A stretch of 64,000 bases of DNA from assembly GCA_030695945.1 (NCBI GenBank), contig JAUYOG010000053.1:146416-210415 (forward strand). The letters are read 5' to 3'. Positions within the stretch are counted from its first letter, which is position 1, and every line of letters begins with the position of its first letter. This document shows positions 46,206 to 53,593 of the stretch, in pieces. This DNA comes from Ramlibacter sp. GTDB taxonomy: Bacteria; Pseudomonadota; Gammaproteobacteria; Burkholderiales; Burkholderiaceae_C. Position numbers and translations under genes: made by a program. The notes beneath the pieces were generated by a model. That model was given only the letters and a program-made list of their open reading frames with translations. It searched no databases and had not been told where the DNA came from.

Positions 46206-47132
46206 ATGTCAGCTGCCGAGAGAATCCGTCTGAAGTTGGCATGGCTGCGCGCAATCGGGTTCAGGGGCGTGAGAGCGCTGGCACGGCAGAAACTGTTCGG
46301 CCACGAGTCGAGCTTCTATGCGCGGAACGCGCAGCTTTTTGCCGGCACGGGGCTGGAGGTCGGGGGCCCGAGCGGCCTTTTCGCGGTCGAAGGCTACGCC
46401 CCGGTCTATGCGCACGCAGGCCGGCTCGACAACGTGAACTTCGCCCACCAGACGCGTTGGGAAGGTGTCATCCATGCGGGCGACAGCTTCACCTTTCGCG
46501 CGGGCTGCGCGCCCGGCACGCAGTACCTGCGGGAAGCGACGGACCTGCAGGCTATCGGGGACGGCACGTACGACTTCCTGATTTCCTCGCACATGCTGGA
46601 GCACTGCGCCAACCCCATGAAGGCGTTGCGCGAGTGGCAGCGGGTGATGCGGCCGGACGGCACCCTGATCCTCGTCCTGCCGCACAAGGACGGCACCTTC
46701 GACTGGCGGCGCCCGGTCACACCGTTGCGCCACATGATCGAGGACGATGAGCGCGATGTCGGAGAAGACGACAGGACGCATTTCGACGAAGTCCTGCGAT
46801 TGCACGACCTGAAGCGCGACATCTTCCAGCCGTCGGCCGAGGCCTTTCGCACCTGGGTGGAAGGCAACACCGTCAACCGCGGCCTGCACCACCACGTGTT
46901 CGACTCGCATTCGGCGGCCCGGCTGGTCGACCATGCCGGCTTCGAGATCCTGTGCGTGGAGCCCGCGGAGACCGAGAGCATCTTCGTCTTTGCCCGCAAG
47001 CCCCAGCGCGGGCACGTACCGCGCAACGAGGATTTCACGAGCCTGCGAGCGCCCTTCCTGAAGGCCTCCCCGTTCCCCTCGGATCGCAGACGCGCAAGGT
47101 CGGGGGGCAACGAAGAATCCCCAGCGCGGTAA
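46206..47132 (+). CDS. Class I SAM-dependent methyltransferase-like protein
   Basis: A 308-residue protein with a methyltransferase type 11 core: GTGLEVGGPSGLF as a variant motif I, YDFLISSHMLEHCANPMKALREWQRVMRPDGTLILVLPHKD as motifs II-III, in parts. A C-terminal extension carries FDSHSAARLVDHAGFEI. The EVGGPSG segment also occurs in sugar- or lipid-associated methyltransferases. Substrate unknown. A GGAG site precedes the ATG at 46206. Confidence 0.75.
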   Translation: MSAAERIRLKLAWLRAIGFRGVRALARQKLFGHESSFYARNAQLFAGTGLEVGGPSGLFAVEGYAPVYAHAGRLDNVNFAHQTRWEGVIHAGDSFTFRAGCAPGTQYLREATDLQAIGDGTYDFLISSHMLEHCANPMKALREWQRVMRPDGTLILVLPHKDGTFDWRRPVTPLRHMIEDDERDVGEDDRTHFDEVLRLHDLKRDIFQPSAEAFRTWVEGNTVNRGLHHHVFDSHSAARLVDHAGFEILCVEPAETESIFVFARKPQRGHVPRNEDFTSLRAPFLKASPFPSDRRRARSGGNEESPAR

Positions 47133-47244
47133 TCCGCCTGCGGCCTCGGGGGGCGAACCAACGACCTATCGCGTTGCAGCTGCACCGCGCACTGAACGCC
47201 ACACAGCCGTGTTTGGCTGTAGAGTGCAAGCGGAGCCCCCTGTC

Positions 47245-48207
47245 ATGGATCATCGCCTCGGCCCCGTCGCAAGGCACGCGTGCATACGCTCGGCCTTGAT
47301 GTTCGCTTGCCTGCTTGCGGTACAGGCCGCGGTCGCCGGCCCGCCTGACCCGGCGGAACATCCTGAGTTCGATGCGCCGGCACTCGCGGCCGCGCGGCCC
47401 GATGTCTCGCGGGGCATGCCATCGGGGCTCAGCGACCGTCTCCCTGACCTTCGGCTGCGCAACACCCTGGTCATCGGGTCGGGCGCGACGCTCATTGCCG
47501 CCTACGGCCTGTCCAAGTGGTGGCAGGCCGGCTTTGGGGGCGGTTTCAAGACGGCCAACGAAGGGTGGTTCGGCCGGAACACGGAGTTTGGCGGCGCCGA
47601 CAAGCTCGGCCATATGTACTTCAACTACGGCACCGTACGACTGCTGACGCCCCTCTTCGAAGCGGCGGGCAATAGCCACGGGGCCTCAGTGACGCTGGCG
47701 GCATGGACGGCGTTGGGAATCTTCACGGGGGTCGAGGTGGCGGACGGATTCTCACGCAGGTGGAAATTCAGCCCGCAGGATGCGGCGATGAACGTGGCCG
47801 GCATCGCGCTGGGCGTGGTGCTCGAGACCCATCCAGAGCTCGACGAGATTTTTGATTTTCGCGTCGCCTATCGCCCCTCGAAAGATTCCAGCTTCAATCC
47901 GTTCGGCGACTACTCGGGCCAGAAGTATCTGCTGGTGGTCAAGGCGGACGGCTTCGCGCCGTTGCGCAAGAACCGGCTCCTGCGCTACCTGGAAGTCGCT
48001 GTCGGGTACGGGGCGCGGGGGTTCGATGCCGGCGGCGAGCGCCGCCGTGACATCTATGTCGGTCTGAGCCTCAACCTGTCGCGCCTGCTGGCTGATGGAT
48101 ATTACGAGGGCCGCATGCATTCGACTCCATTTCAGCGCGGGACCGATCGCCTCTTCGAACTGGTTCAGTTCCCGGCCATCGGCTATGCGCGGCGGAGCCT
48201 GGATTAG
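47245..48207 (+). CDS. DUF2279 family periplasmic/envelope protein
   Basis: A 320-residue protein from the ATG at 47245 with an N-terminal signal-like hydrophobic segment (ALMFACLLAVQAAVAG). The DUF2279 (YfiM-like) features GGADKLGHMYFNYGTVRLL, GIFTGVEVADGFSRRWKFSPQDAAMNVAG and a later beta-rich region ending FPAIGYARRSLD follow. The C-terminal part resembles a membrane-associated barrel fragment. Function is not established. Confidence 0.8.
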   Translation: MDHRLGPVARHACIRSALMFACLLAVQAAVAGPPDPAEHPEFDAPALAAARPDVSRGMPSGLSDRLPDLRLRNTLVIGSGATLIAAYGLSKWWQAGFGGGFKTANEGWFGRNTEFGGADKLGHMYFNYGTVRLLTPLFEAAGNSHGASVTLAAWTALGIFTGVEVADGFSRRWKFSPQDAAMNVAGIALGVVLETHPELDEIFDFRVAYRPSKDSSFNPFGDYSGQKYLLVVKADGFAPLRKNRLLRYLEVAVGYGARGFDAGGERRRDIYVGLSLNLSRLLADGYYEGRMHSTPFQRGTDRLFELVQFPAIGYARRSLD

Positions 48208-48392
48208 GACGTTCCGGCGCCCGTAGCGTCCTCCTGCAGGCCGGGACGACGGAACTGTTCAAGCGCATCAATCAATCGTGCCCTGCTCAACAACAGATAC
48301 ACCTGCACCCAATTTGGAGGTTTGCATGCCTCACCGGTCGACGCGCATCGCTTAGAGTGAGGCGCTCGATTCGGCAACTTTTGGAGAGTCAT

Positions 48393-48593
48393 ATGGGACG
48401 GCCTGAGGACACGCCTGTAGCGCAACTGAGTGAACAGTCAATGGAAGCCGTCCTCGCCGCGGGCGGCATCTCGGATGAGTCAGCCCAAATTCACGTTCAC
48501 GAGGAAATGAACCACCTGTGCATCACACTCGTCGGCACCGCCACCGCGGAGGGACTTCACGGGTTCGTCATGTTTTGTGAGATGGCCGGGTAA
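48393..48593 (+). CDS. Small hypothetical protein, 66 residues
   Basis: The ATG at 48393 follows GGAGAG at 8 bases and gives MGRPEDTPVAQLSEQSMEAV and, later, HVHEEMNHLCITLVGTA. It has no membrane segment. The good ribosome site supports translation; no family recognised. The 185-base gap before it (from 48208) holds no other gene I can support. Confidence 0.5.
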   Translation: MGRPEDTPVAQLSEQSMEAVLAAGGISDESAQIHVHEEMNHLCITLVGTATAEGLHGFVMFCEMAG

Positions 48594-48708
48594 CCAGGAT
48601 CCCGCAGCGGGGCGATGTCTCGGATCGCGTTCGACAAGAATCGAACAAACACGCGGGAGGATCAACGCCGGTGTTGTCCAATCCGGCGCTTCAACCATGG
48701 CAGACGAA

Positions 48709-48742
48709 TAAAAAGCTCCAAGCATTGATGCGCCTGGAGCTT
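48709..48742 (-). terminator. Likely original terminator of tRNA-Phe, now displaced
   Basis: On the minus strand AAGCTCCA and TGGAGCTT pair around a 14-base loop and are followed by TTTATTC. It lies just beyond the left repeat of the mobile element, where the tRNA-Phe transcript would end in an uninterrupted chromosome. Confidence 0.55.
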
Positions 48743-48783
48743 CAGTTGCCACGAAATCCTGGTTGATTCCGTTGGAAAGTATT

Positions 48784-48831
48784 CTGGTGGCCTGGGGCGG
48801 AATCGAACCACCGACACGCGGATTTTCAATC
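48784..48831. repeat. Left attachment repeat (displaced tRNA-Phe 3' end)
   Basis: A 48-base copy identical to 53499-53546, covering the CCA end, acceptor 3' strand, T arm, variable loop and part of the anticodon arm of tRNA-Phe in minus orientation. It is the fragment cut off when the element integrated, so it is not a functional tRNA. Confidence 0.92.
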
Positions 48832-48875
48832 TTCCTGCAAACTCCTCGCGCAGCAGCGACTTAGCTCATCATCGA

Positions 48876-48945
48876 TCTACAAACGAGCCCCGATCACAAC
48901 TTCAACCCTCCACTGAAACGATCTTCGAGCGCAGCCATTTGTAGA
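48876..48945. promoter_or_regulatory. Candidate integrase arm sites, left end
   Basis: The heptamer TTGTAGA occurs on the minus strand at 48876-48882 and on the plus strand at 48939-48945. The same heptamer occurs twice beside the right repeat. No gene is visible between 48832 and 49083. Role as an integrase or excisionase site is inferred from position. Confidence 0.35.
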
Positions 48946-49083
48946 AGACAGGCAACGTGCGGCAACAGGGTCAGGGCCGAGTCCGCCATCAAGCCGATAG
49001 GACTGACTGCCGCCGCGCAGGCGTGGATCGCCTTTCACGCAAGCGCAACTCCGCTTACAGTAGGCTAAAGTCTAGGACAAACC

Positions 49084-49631
49084 ATGGTCATGCGCCCCTT
49101 CTTGGATCACATGCGCGAGAACGCCGACTATCCTGAGCTAGCAAAGGCATACGGCGATGCCATGCTTGAATGGCAAGCTCTGGAGGAGGGCCTCTACATG
49201 GTCTTCTTCCTACTATCCGGTTAAGAACTTCCGGAATGGCCTCTGCCCTCTTCTACGCCTACCCGGGCTACCAAGGGAGGCTCAAAGCCATAAGGTCAGC
49301 GGCTGCAATTGTTCTCTCGGAAGAGCCCGAGCTTCTCAAGGAGTGCAGCGATATTGCAAGCGAGTTTGCGAGCCTCGCCGACAGCCGCGCGCACTTGGCT
49401 CACGGGGCGCTGCGGGAAGAATGGAATTGGGTAACGGGTGGCGGTGTTTGCCGAAAGGCCGTGATCGGGAAGAACAACTCGCAAGCGCTTCTAAGAAGAG
49501 GCGAGCAGTGGGACGCGGAACGCATTCGCGCCGAGCAGCGCAAATATGCCGCCTTAGGCGATAAGTTCTTGCCCTTTCTTGAGCGACTTGCCCCTTTCGC
49601 TAAGAAGTGGAGCGATGAAGCGGGGGCGTAA
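49084..49631 (+). pseudogene. Frameshifted hypothetical gene
   Basis: A frame from the ATG at 49084 encodes 46 residues, ending LEEGLYMVFFLLSG, then a stop at 49222-49224. The next frame continues plausibly as GMASALFYAYPGYQGRLKAIRSAAAIV and runs to 49631 with AHLAHGALREEWNW. The two halves read as one helical protein broken by a one-base shift near 49200-49235. Either a disabled gene or two separate ORFs (49084-49224 and 49236-49631). No function recognised. Confidence 0.55.
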
Positions 49632-49787
49632 TACCACACTTGCCTTTGTCGGAGTCGGCCCGCCCCGGTTAATCCAGGGCTGCGAAGAGTTGTCCACGGC
49701 GGCGGGCGGCGCTTGCGACGAACCGACCGACGCGGTGGGCAACTCGGGGCGGGGCACTGCGTACCCCTTTGCGTCTACACTTAGCGC

Positions 49788-50177
49788 ATGGCCAAGAAGC
49801 CGCGTATCCCTATTGCTGAACCGCTATCGCCCGAGAAGGCCAAAGAGCTGATGGACATGCTCGATCGCGCCATCGACAACTATGGCGGCGAGAAGATCAC
49901 CGACACGGGCAACATCGACGAGCTGGAGCAGGCTCTAGGGATGTACGTCCTGGCGCGGCATGTCGGCTGGAAACCCCTCGTGCTGATGCACAACAAACGT
50001 ACGTTGCGAAAGTACGAGGAAATTGTCGGCATGCCAATTCGTGACCTGGTACCCGAGGAGGGACCGGCAGCCACGCGATCGGTAGGGTATCGGTTTGCGA
50101 AGACATTGAGCAATTTCTGGAAGGCCGTTTCAGGGGAGAGCCAAGTCCCTGATCGTCGCAAAATCACAAACGGGTAA
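49788..50177 (+). CDS. Hypothetical protein of the mobile element, 129 residues
   Basis: A 129-residue basic/helical protein starting MAKKPRIPIAEPLSPEKAKELM, with a C-terminal GYRFAKTLSNFWKAVSGE. No membrane segment. It stands directly before the palindrome-rich region and rep, a place often taken by a replication regulator or DNA-binding protein, but no HTH is convincing. No family recognised. Confidence 0.6.
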   Translation: MAKKPRIPIAEPLSPEKAKELMDMLDRAIDNYGGEKITDTGNIDELEQALGMYVLARHVGWKPLVLMHNKRTLRKYEEIVGMPIRDLVPEEGPAATRSVGYRFAKTLSNFWKAVSGESQVPDRRKITNG

Positions 50178-50234
50178 TCAATACCCTTGACAGGGTATCC
50201 GACACCCCTCAGTATCGAGGGGTATGCAATACCC
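50172..50234 (+). promoter_or_regulatory. Cluster of short palindromes before rep
   Basis: Four inverted repeats lie in 63 bases: GGGTA/TACCC (50172-50186), ACCC/GGGT (50183-50196), ACCCCTC/GAGGGGT (50204-50223) and GGGTAT-GCA-ATACCC (50220-50234). The last two overlap and cannot form together. The rep start codon (50224-50226) and its GAGGGG ribosome site lie inside them. They may be a replication origin, Rep binding sites or an RNA switch for rep translation. Confidence 0.5.
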
Positions 50235-51072
50235 GTTTTCCTCGTCTACACCCTCGGACGGCTCGCCGCCCGGGGGGCACCCGCTCTGCGGGGGGCTCCG
50301 GGCGGCGCAGCCGCCCGGGGGGCTTGTCCCATCTAAAACAAGTGGCCTAGACCACCTAGAAATCGGATTCGATTCAGAGTCAGTCCAGAAGCGCCGAATC
50401 GGCAGGCTAAGGCGGACAGTCTGGGCCTGCGGAAACCTCCAACGACTCACAGCTCCACGGGGTTTCCGGGAAAACGTCTGGTTTGTCACGCTCACCTACG
50501 CTGGCATCCACGACTGGCGCCCTAATCACCTCTCCCGCTGCCTCAAGGCGGTCCGCAAGTGGTGCAAGAAGCGCTCGGTCGGTTTCCGTTACGTGTGGGT
50601 TGCCGAGCTTCAGAAGCGCGGGGCCATGCACTACCACCTGGCGGTGTGGCTCCCCAAGAGCATCCAGCTACCCAAGTTCGACAAGCAGGGCTGGTGGCCG
50701 CACGGCATGACCCAGCGCGTTATCGCAAAAAACCCGGTCGGGTACTTGATGAAGTACCTCTCCAAGGTCGGACCCATCCAAGCATTTCCGAAGGGAGCGC
50801 GCATTCATGGCTATGGCGGACTTACCCAACAGGCCCGGGGCATCTGCACTTGGCTCAATCTCCCCTGCTGGTGCAAGCAGCGATTTGGGGTCGGAGAGCT
50901 CCAAACGGTCGCCAAGCGTCGTGTGGTGCGCAGCACGGGAGAAATTCTTGAGCCCATGTACACGCGAATTGTTCGACCTGCCGGCATGCGCCTGTATCCC
51001 AATGGCCCGATTCCTGAGCGCTGGGCAGACGGACCCTACTCAACTCTTGCAAGTGCTGCGAGGGCTCAATGA
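50224..51072 (+). CDS. Rolling-circle replication initiator (HUH, inovirus-like)
   Basis: A 282-residue Rep. HUH motifs are visible: FVTLTY at 87-92, the metal-binding H-Y-H at 136-138 in AMHYHLAVWLP, and the catalytic tyrosine region VGYLMKYLSK with Tyr174 and Tyr178. KQGWWPHGM and FPKGARIHG are typical of replication proteins of filamentous-phage-like elements. It would nick the origin and start rolling-circle synthesis. The first 40 residues are low complexity and come from a GC-rich hairpin region; no other start codon is available. The DUF4224 gene overlaps its stop. Confidence 0.8.
   Translation: MQYPFSSSTPSDGSPPGGHPLCGGLRAAQPPGGLVPSKTSGLDHLEIGFDSESVQKRRIGRLRRTVWACGNLQRLTAPRGFRENVWFVTLTYAGIHDWRPNHLSRCLKAVRKWCKKRSVGFRYVWVAELQKRGAMHYHLAVWLPKSIQLPKFDKQGWWPHGMTQRVIAKNPVGYLMKYLSKVGPIQAFPKGARIHGYGGLTQQARGICTWLNLPCWCKQRFGVGELQTVAKRRVVRSTGEILEPMYTRIVRPAGMRLYPNGPIPERWADGPYSTLASAARAQ
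50265..50323 (+). repeat. GC-rich repeat and hairpin inside the 5' part of rep
   Basis: GCCGCCCGGGGGGC occurs twice (50265-50278 and 50310-50323). CCGGGCGGC and GCCGCCCGG form a perfect 9-pair stem around GCA (50298-50318). Such structure in a coding region is unusual and may be the nicking origin or an mRNA control element. Confidence 0.6.
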
Positions 51073-51311
51073 TGGAACGTACAACGCCTTCGCCGCTGTT
51101 CCTGGCCCCTGATGAAGTCGAGACGCTTACCGGCTTCAGGACGCCCATGCGTCAAGTTGACTGGCTGCGCACCAAGGGCTGGCGCTTTGAATTGAGCGGA
51201 AGCCGCAGGCCCGTCATCGCCCGACGCTACGCCGAAAAAATGCTTGGGTGCGGTGGCGAGGATGAACAACGACCGCGCCCCAACTTCGGCGCACTTCTGA
51301 GGCCGGTCTAA
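51069..51311 (+). CDS. DUF4224 protein, likely excisionase-like
   Basis: An 80-residue protein with the DUF4224 pattern: LFLAPDEVETLTGFRTPMRQVDWL then KGWRFELSGSRRPVIARRY. These small proteins are found directly before phage integrases and resemble winged-helix excisionase or directionality factors. It overlaps the rep stop by 4 bases and the integrase start by one, so the three are co-translated. Confidence 0.78.
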   Translation: MMERTTPSPLFLAPDEVETLTGFRTPMRQVDWLRTKGWRFELSGSRRPVIARRYAEKMLGCGGEDEQRPRPNFGALLRPV

Positions 51312-52288
51312 TGGGCCGCAAGCGTCAAGGCAACTTCGACGACCCTCCCCGCTTTCACAAGAAGGGGAAGGTCTGGTACCACGTCACCGGGTCAATGCCC
51401 CGTGTTTGGACCAAGCTCTCCCGCGATCGCGCGGAGGCGCTTCGCATGTGGGCACAACGCGAGGGCGTCAGGGAAGACGACTCCACCAAGCTTTTCTCGG
51501 TCATCGTGAAGCGATATGTCCGTGAGGTCTATCCGACCAAGGCTGTCCGCACGCGTGCCGACAACGACAAGGAGATGGTTCACCTCCTACGCGTCTTCGG
51601 GCACATGCCCATCGATGCGATCATGCCCATGCACATCCGCGAGTACATGGACATTCGCGGCCAAGTCGCCCAGGTGCGCGCGAACCGTGAGAAGGCGCTC
51701 TTCTCGCATGTGTTCAACAAGGCGCGGGAATGGGGCTACACAGCTTTGCAGAACCCTTGCCAAGGGGTGAGAGGCTTCAAGGAGAAGGGGCGCACCAGAT
51801 ACGTCACAGACGCGGAGTTCGAAAAGGTCAGGCGCCACGCCCACTACACGGTGGTCGACGCTATGGACTTGGCGCTGTTGACCGGCCAGCGGCCAGCCGA
51901 TGTGATCAAGCTGCGTTGTAGCGACATTCGAAACGGCGCGTTGTGCGTCACGCAGAACAAGACCGGCGCTCGCCTTGAGATCGAGATTAGCGGTGAACTG
52001 GCGCAAGTGATCGCGCGCATCAGCGAGAGGCCGCGGCGAGTCATCAGCCCGTTTCTAATTCAGAACGAAAACGGCCAGCCGCTGACGCAGTTGGCGCTGC
52101 GCTCGCGGTTCGATAAGGCGCGGAAGCTTGCCGGGGTAAGCTTTCAGTTCCGCGACATTCGCGCCAAAGCTGCGACCGATACAGGCGACCTGGCGCACTC
52201 ACAGAAGCTGCTCGCACACAAGAACCGGGACATGACGGAGCATTACGTTCGTGCTCGAGCCGGAGACAGAGTTAAGCCGCTTCGGTAG
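51311..52288 (+). CDS. Tyrosine recombinase (phage-type integrase)
   Basis: A 325-residue site-specific recombinase. An N-terminal arm and core-binding region (to about 165) precede the catalytic domain with Arg in LLTGQRPADVIKLR, Lys in TQNKTGARL, RDIRAKAATD in place of the HxxR box (first His replaced by Arg), His in LLAHKNRDMTEHYVR and the nucleophilic Tyr in the same motif. It would integrate the element into tRNA-Phe at the 48-base repeat. It is followed by convergent cargo genes. Confidence 0.9.
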   Translation: MGRKRQGNFDDPPRFHKKGKVWYHVTGSMPRVWTKLSRDRAEALRMWAQREGVREDDSTKLFSVIVKRYVREVYPTKAVRTRADNDKEMVHLLRVFGHMPIDAIMPMHIREYMDIRGQVAQVRANREKALFSHVFNKAREWGYTALQNPCQGVRGFKEKGRTRYVTDAEFEKVRRHAHYTVVDAMDLALLTGQRPADVIKLRCSDIRNGALCVTQNKTGARLEIEISGELAQVIARISERPRRVISPFLIQNENGQPLTQLALRSRFDKARKLAGVSFQFRDIRAKAATDTGDLAHSQKLLAHKNRDMTEHYVRARAGDRVKPLR

Positions 52289-52305
52289 CAGTAGCTCACC
52301 TCACG

Positions 52306-52734
52306 CTAGCCCTTGGCGCAATACGCATTTAGGCCCATGCGACCTACAGTAAATAGGAGCAAGGTAGCGGCTGGCGCGATGAGAGTACCGGCAGTGCCAA
52401 GGGTAGTGCCAATAGCACTTGACATTGCGCTAATCAACATAGCTTTCGATATCGGCACCTCAGCGAGGATCGCCTTCTTCTCATCGCTATACGCGCCATC
52501 GTCACAGATAAACTTGTGACACTCAGCCTTGAACCGATCCCAAAACGGCTTCGGGTCAGTTATCTGTCCTCCGAAAGAAGCGATGTTCGCGGAGCCTATG
52601 GTAGTGAGCCATTTCTCTGCTACCGCTTCCGCGTCATCGCTGGCGAGAAACTTCTCTAATGTCTGCCTTTGATACGGCTTGAGCTCCGCAAGCCACTGCT
52701 CAATTGGTGCGTCGGGGATAGTGAGCCCAGCCAT
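52306..52734 (-). CDS. Small protein with hydrophobic C-terminus, partner of the protease
   Basis: A 142-residue protein from the ATG at 52734, which shares a base with the protease stop (TAATG), so translation is coupled. The first 95 residues are soluble and acidic (IEQWLAELKPYQRQTLEKFLAS; CHKFICDDG). From about 97 to 135 it is hydrophobic and Gly/Ala-rich (AMLISAMSSAIGTTLG, TLIAPAATLLLFTVG), enough for one hairpin or two membrane segments. No family recognised. Its link to the protease suggests a substrate, activator or membrane effector released by cleavage. Confidence 0.62.
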   Translation of the reverse strand: MAGLTIPDAPIEQWLAELKPYQRQTLEKFLASDDAEAVAEKWLTTIGSANIASFGGQITDPKPFWDRFKAECHKFICDDGAYSDEKKAILAEVPISKAMLISAMSSAIGTTLGTAGTLIAPAATLLLFTVGRMGLNAYCAKG

Positions 52735-53393
52735 TACAGCATCTCCCACAAATGCCCTGCGCTAATGCAGTGCGTTGTCTGGTGAAGTTCATAGGGGTCG
52801 ATATCGCCCAAACGAATTCCAGTAGGCCCCGGAACCCAGGCGCCTGCCAGAATTCCAACAATTGCGTTGTTCCTCGGATCAACAGCCGGCGACCCCGATT
52901 GCCCCGGGCGAGCCTGCGCGTTGATGACGGCATGCTTCGACGGAATGCCGTGCGTCTCTTGTAAGACCTTGGCGCCGACTTCTACTGATTGGAAAGTGAA
53001 AGCGCGCCTGCCGTGAACGCAGTGCGGATACCCGTAGATGTCGAGTCTAGATGCGACGCGAATCTCATCGACGTTGCCGCGCATGGGCAACGGCCCATTC
53101 CATCCGAAACCTGGAACTTGGATGATGGCTAGGTCCCGCGTCGGGTCGATCTCAGCCACAGTCGCCGGTAGATATTGCACCTGCTTGTCAGCAAGGTTTT
53201 GGAACTGCCCTGGCGGAAGCCCCTTGGACGGGATCACGATCAAGTTCGTCTGTTGATTCCCGATCACATGATGCGTGGTCGCCACTTTCCCGTCGTGTGA
53301 GATGAGGAATCCGGTTCCGAGCATCTGCACACTGTCCGGGCCCAACCGCCCGATCACGACCGTCAATTGACTAAATATTTCGAGCGCTGCCAT
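52734..53393 (-). CDS. Trypsin-like serine protease of the mobile element
   Basis: A 219-residue protein with a chymotrypsin-fold protease layout: His in VATTHHVIG (41 or 42), Asp87 in DPTRDLAII and Ser166 in PGQSGSPAV, the expected catalytic triad. GTGFLISHDGKV is the usual strand before the histidine. No signal peptide is seen, so it acts in the cytoplasm, unlike DegP-type proteases. GGAGG lies 7 bases before the ATG. It is the first gene of a two-gene unit reading from the tRNA end of the element and may be a defence or control protease. Confidence 0.78.
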   Translation of the reverse strand: MAALEIFSQLTVVIGRLGPDSVQMLGTGFLISHDGKVATTHHVIGNQQTNLIVIPSKGLPPGQFQNLADKQVQYLPATVAEIDPTRDLAIIQVPGFGWNGPLPMRGNVDEIRVASRLDIYGYPHCVHGRRAFTFQSVEVGAKVLQETHGIPSKHAVINAQARPGQSGSPAVDPRNNAIVGILAGAWVPGPTGIRLGDIDPYELHQTTHCISAGHLWEML

Positions 53394-53427
53394 CTTCTCG
53401 CCTCCTCTTTGGGCGTCAGCCGTTACG

Positions 53428-53459
53428 GAATTGTAGAAAGCGGCCCCGAATTGTAGAAA
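53428..53459 (+). repeat. Two 12-base direct repeats near the right end
   Basis: GAATTGTAGAAA at 53428-53439 and again at 53448-53459, 20 bases apart, between the protease start and the right attachment repeat. The core TTGTAGA also occurs twice near the left end. Either integrase arm sites or an operator for the protease operon. Confidence 0.6.
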
Positions 53460-53498
53460 CGCCCCGGTACCGTGCTGGGCTGCCGAGGCGCATGAAAA

Positions 53499-53546
53499 CT
53501 GGTGGCCTGGGGCGGAATCGAACCACCGACACGCGGATTTTCAATC
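53499..53546. repeat. Right attachment repeat within tRNA-Phe
   Basis: The 48-base sequence identical to 48784-48831. It covers the 3' part of the intact tRNA-Phe gene, so integration reconstructed the tRNA. Confidence 0.92.
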
Positions 53547-53575
53547 CGCTGCTCTACCAACTGAGCTACCGGGCC
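53500..53575 (-). tRNA. tRNA-Phe (GAA)
   Basis: A 76-base tRNA with encoded CCA. D arm GCTCAGTTGGTAGAGC, anticodon loop TTGAAAA with GAA, and T loop TTCGATT are all present. The acceptor stem GGCCCGG/CCAGGCC pairs except for C5 opposite A68. The 3' half is the attachment site of the neighbouring element. Confidence 0.95.
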
Positions 53576-53593
53576 AGAGCCGACGATTATATA

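Larger units (their letters stand above)
48784..53546. mobile_element. 4.7-kb integrative element in tRNA-Phe
   Basis: Two perfect 48-base direct repeats, one of them the 3' part of tRNA-Phe, bound a segment with rep (HUH), a DUF4224 gene and a tyrosine integrase gene in an overlapping plus-strand run. On the left are a frameshifted gene and a hypothetical gene, and on the right is a minus-strand protease/partner pair. The unit length is 4,715 bases. The Rep type is that of inovirus-like elements, but no coat, assembly or export genes are present, so it looks like a satellite or small integrative plasmid. The cargo looks less GC-rich than the host. Confidence 0.85.

Noticed and set aside
48326..48355. 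Nine-codon ORF with a good GGAGG site
   Set aside because: Too short to support; no repeat of amino acids suggesting attenuation, and it does not overlap the next gene.
48784..48831. A second tRNA-Phe gene
   Set aside because: Only the 3' part matches; sequence beyond 48831 loses the anticodon stem and D arm, so it is the displaced attachment copy.
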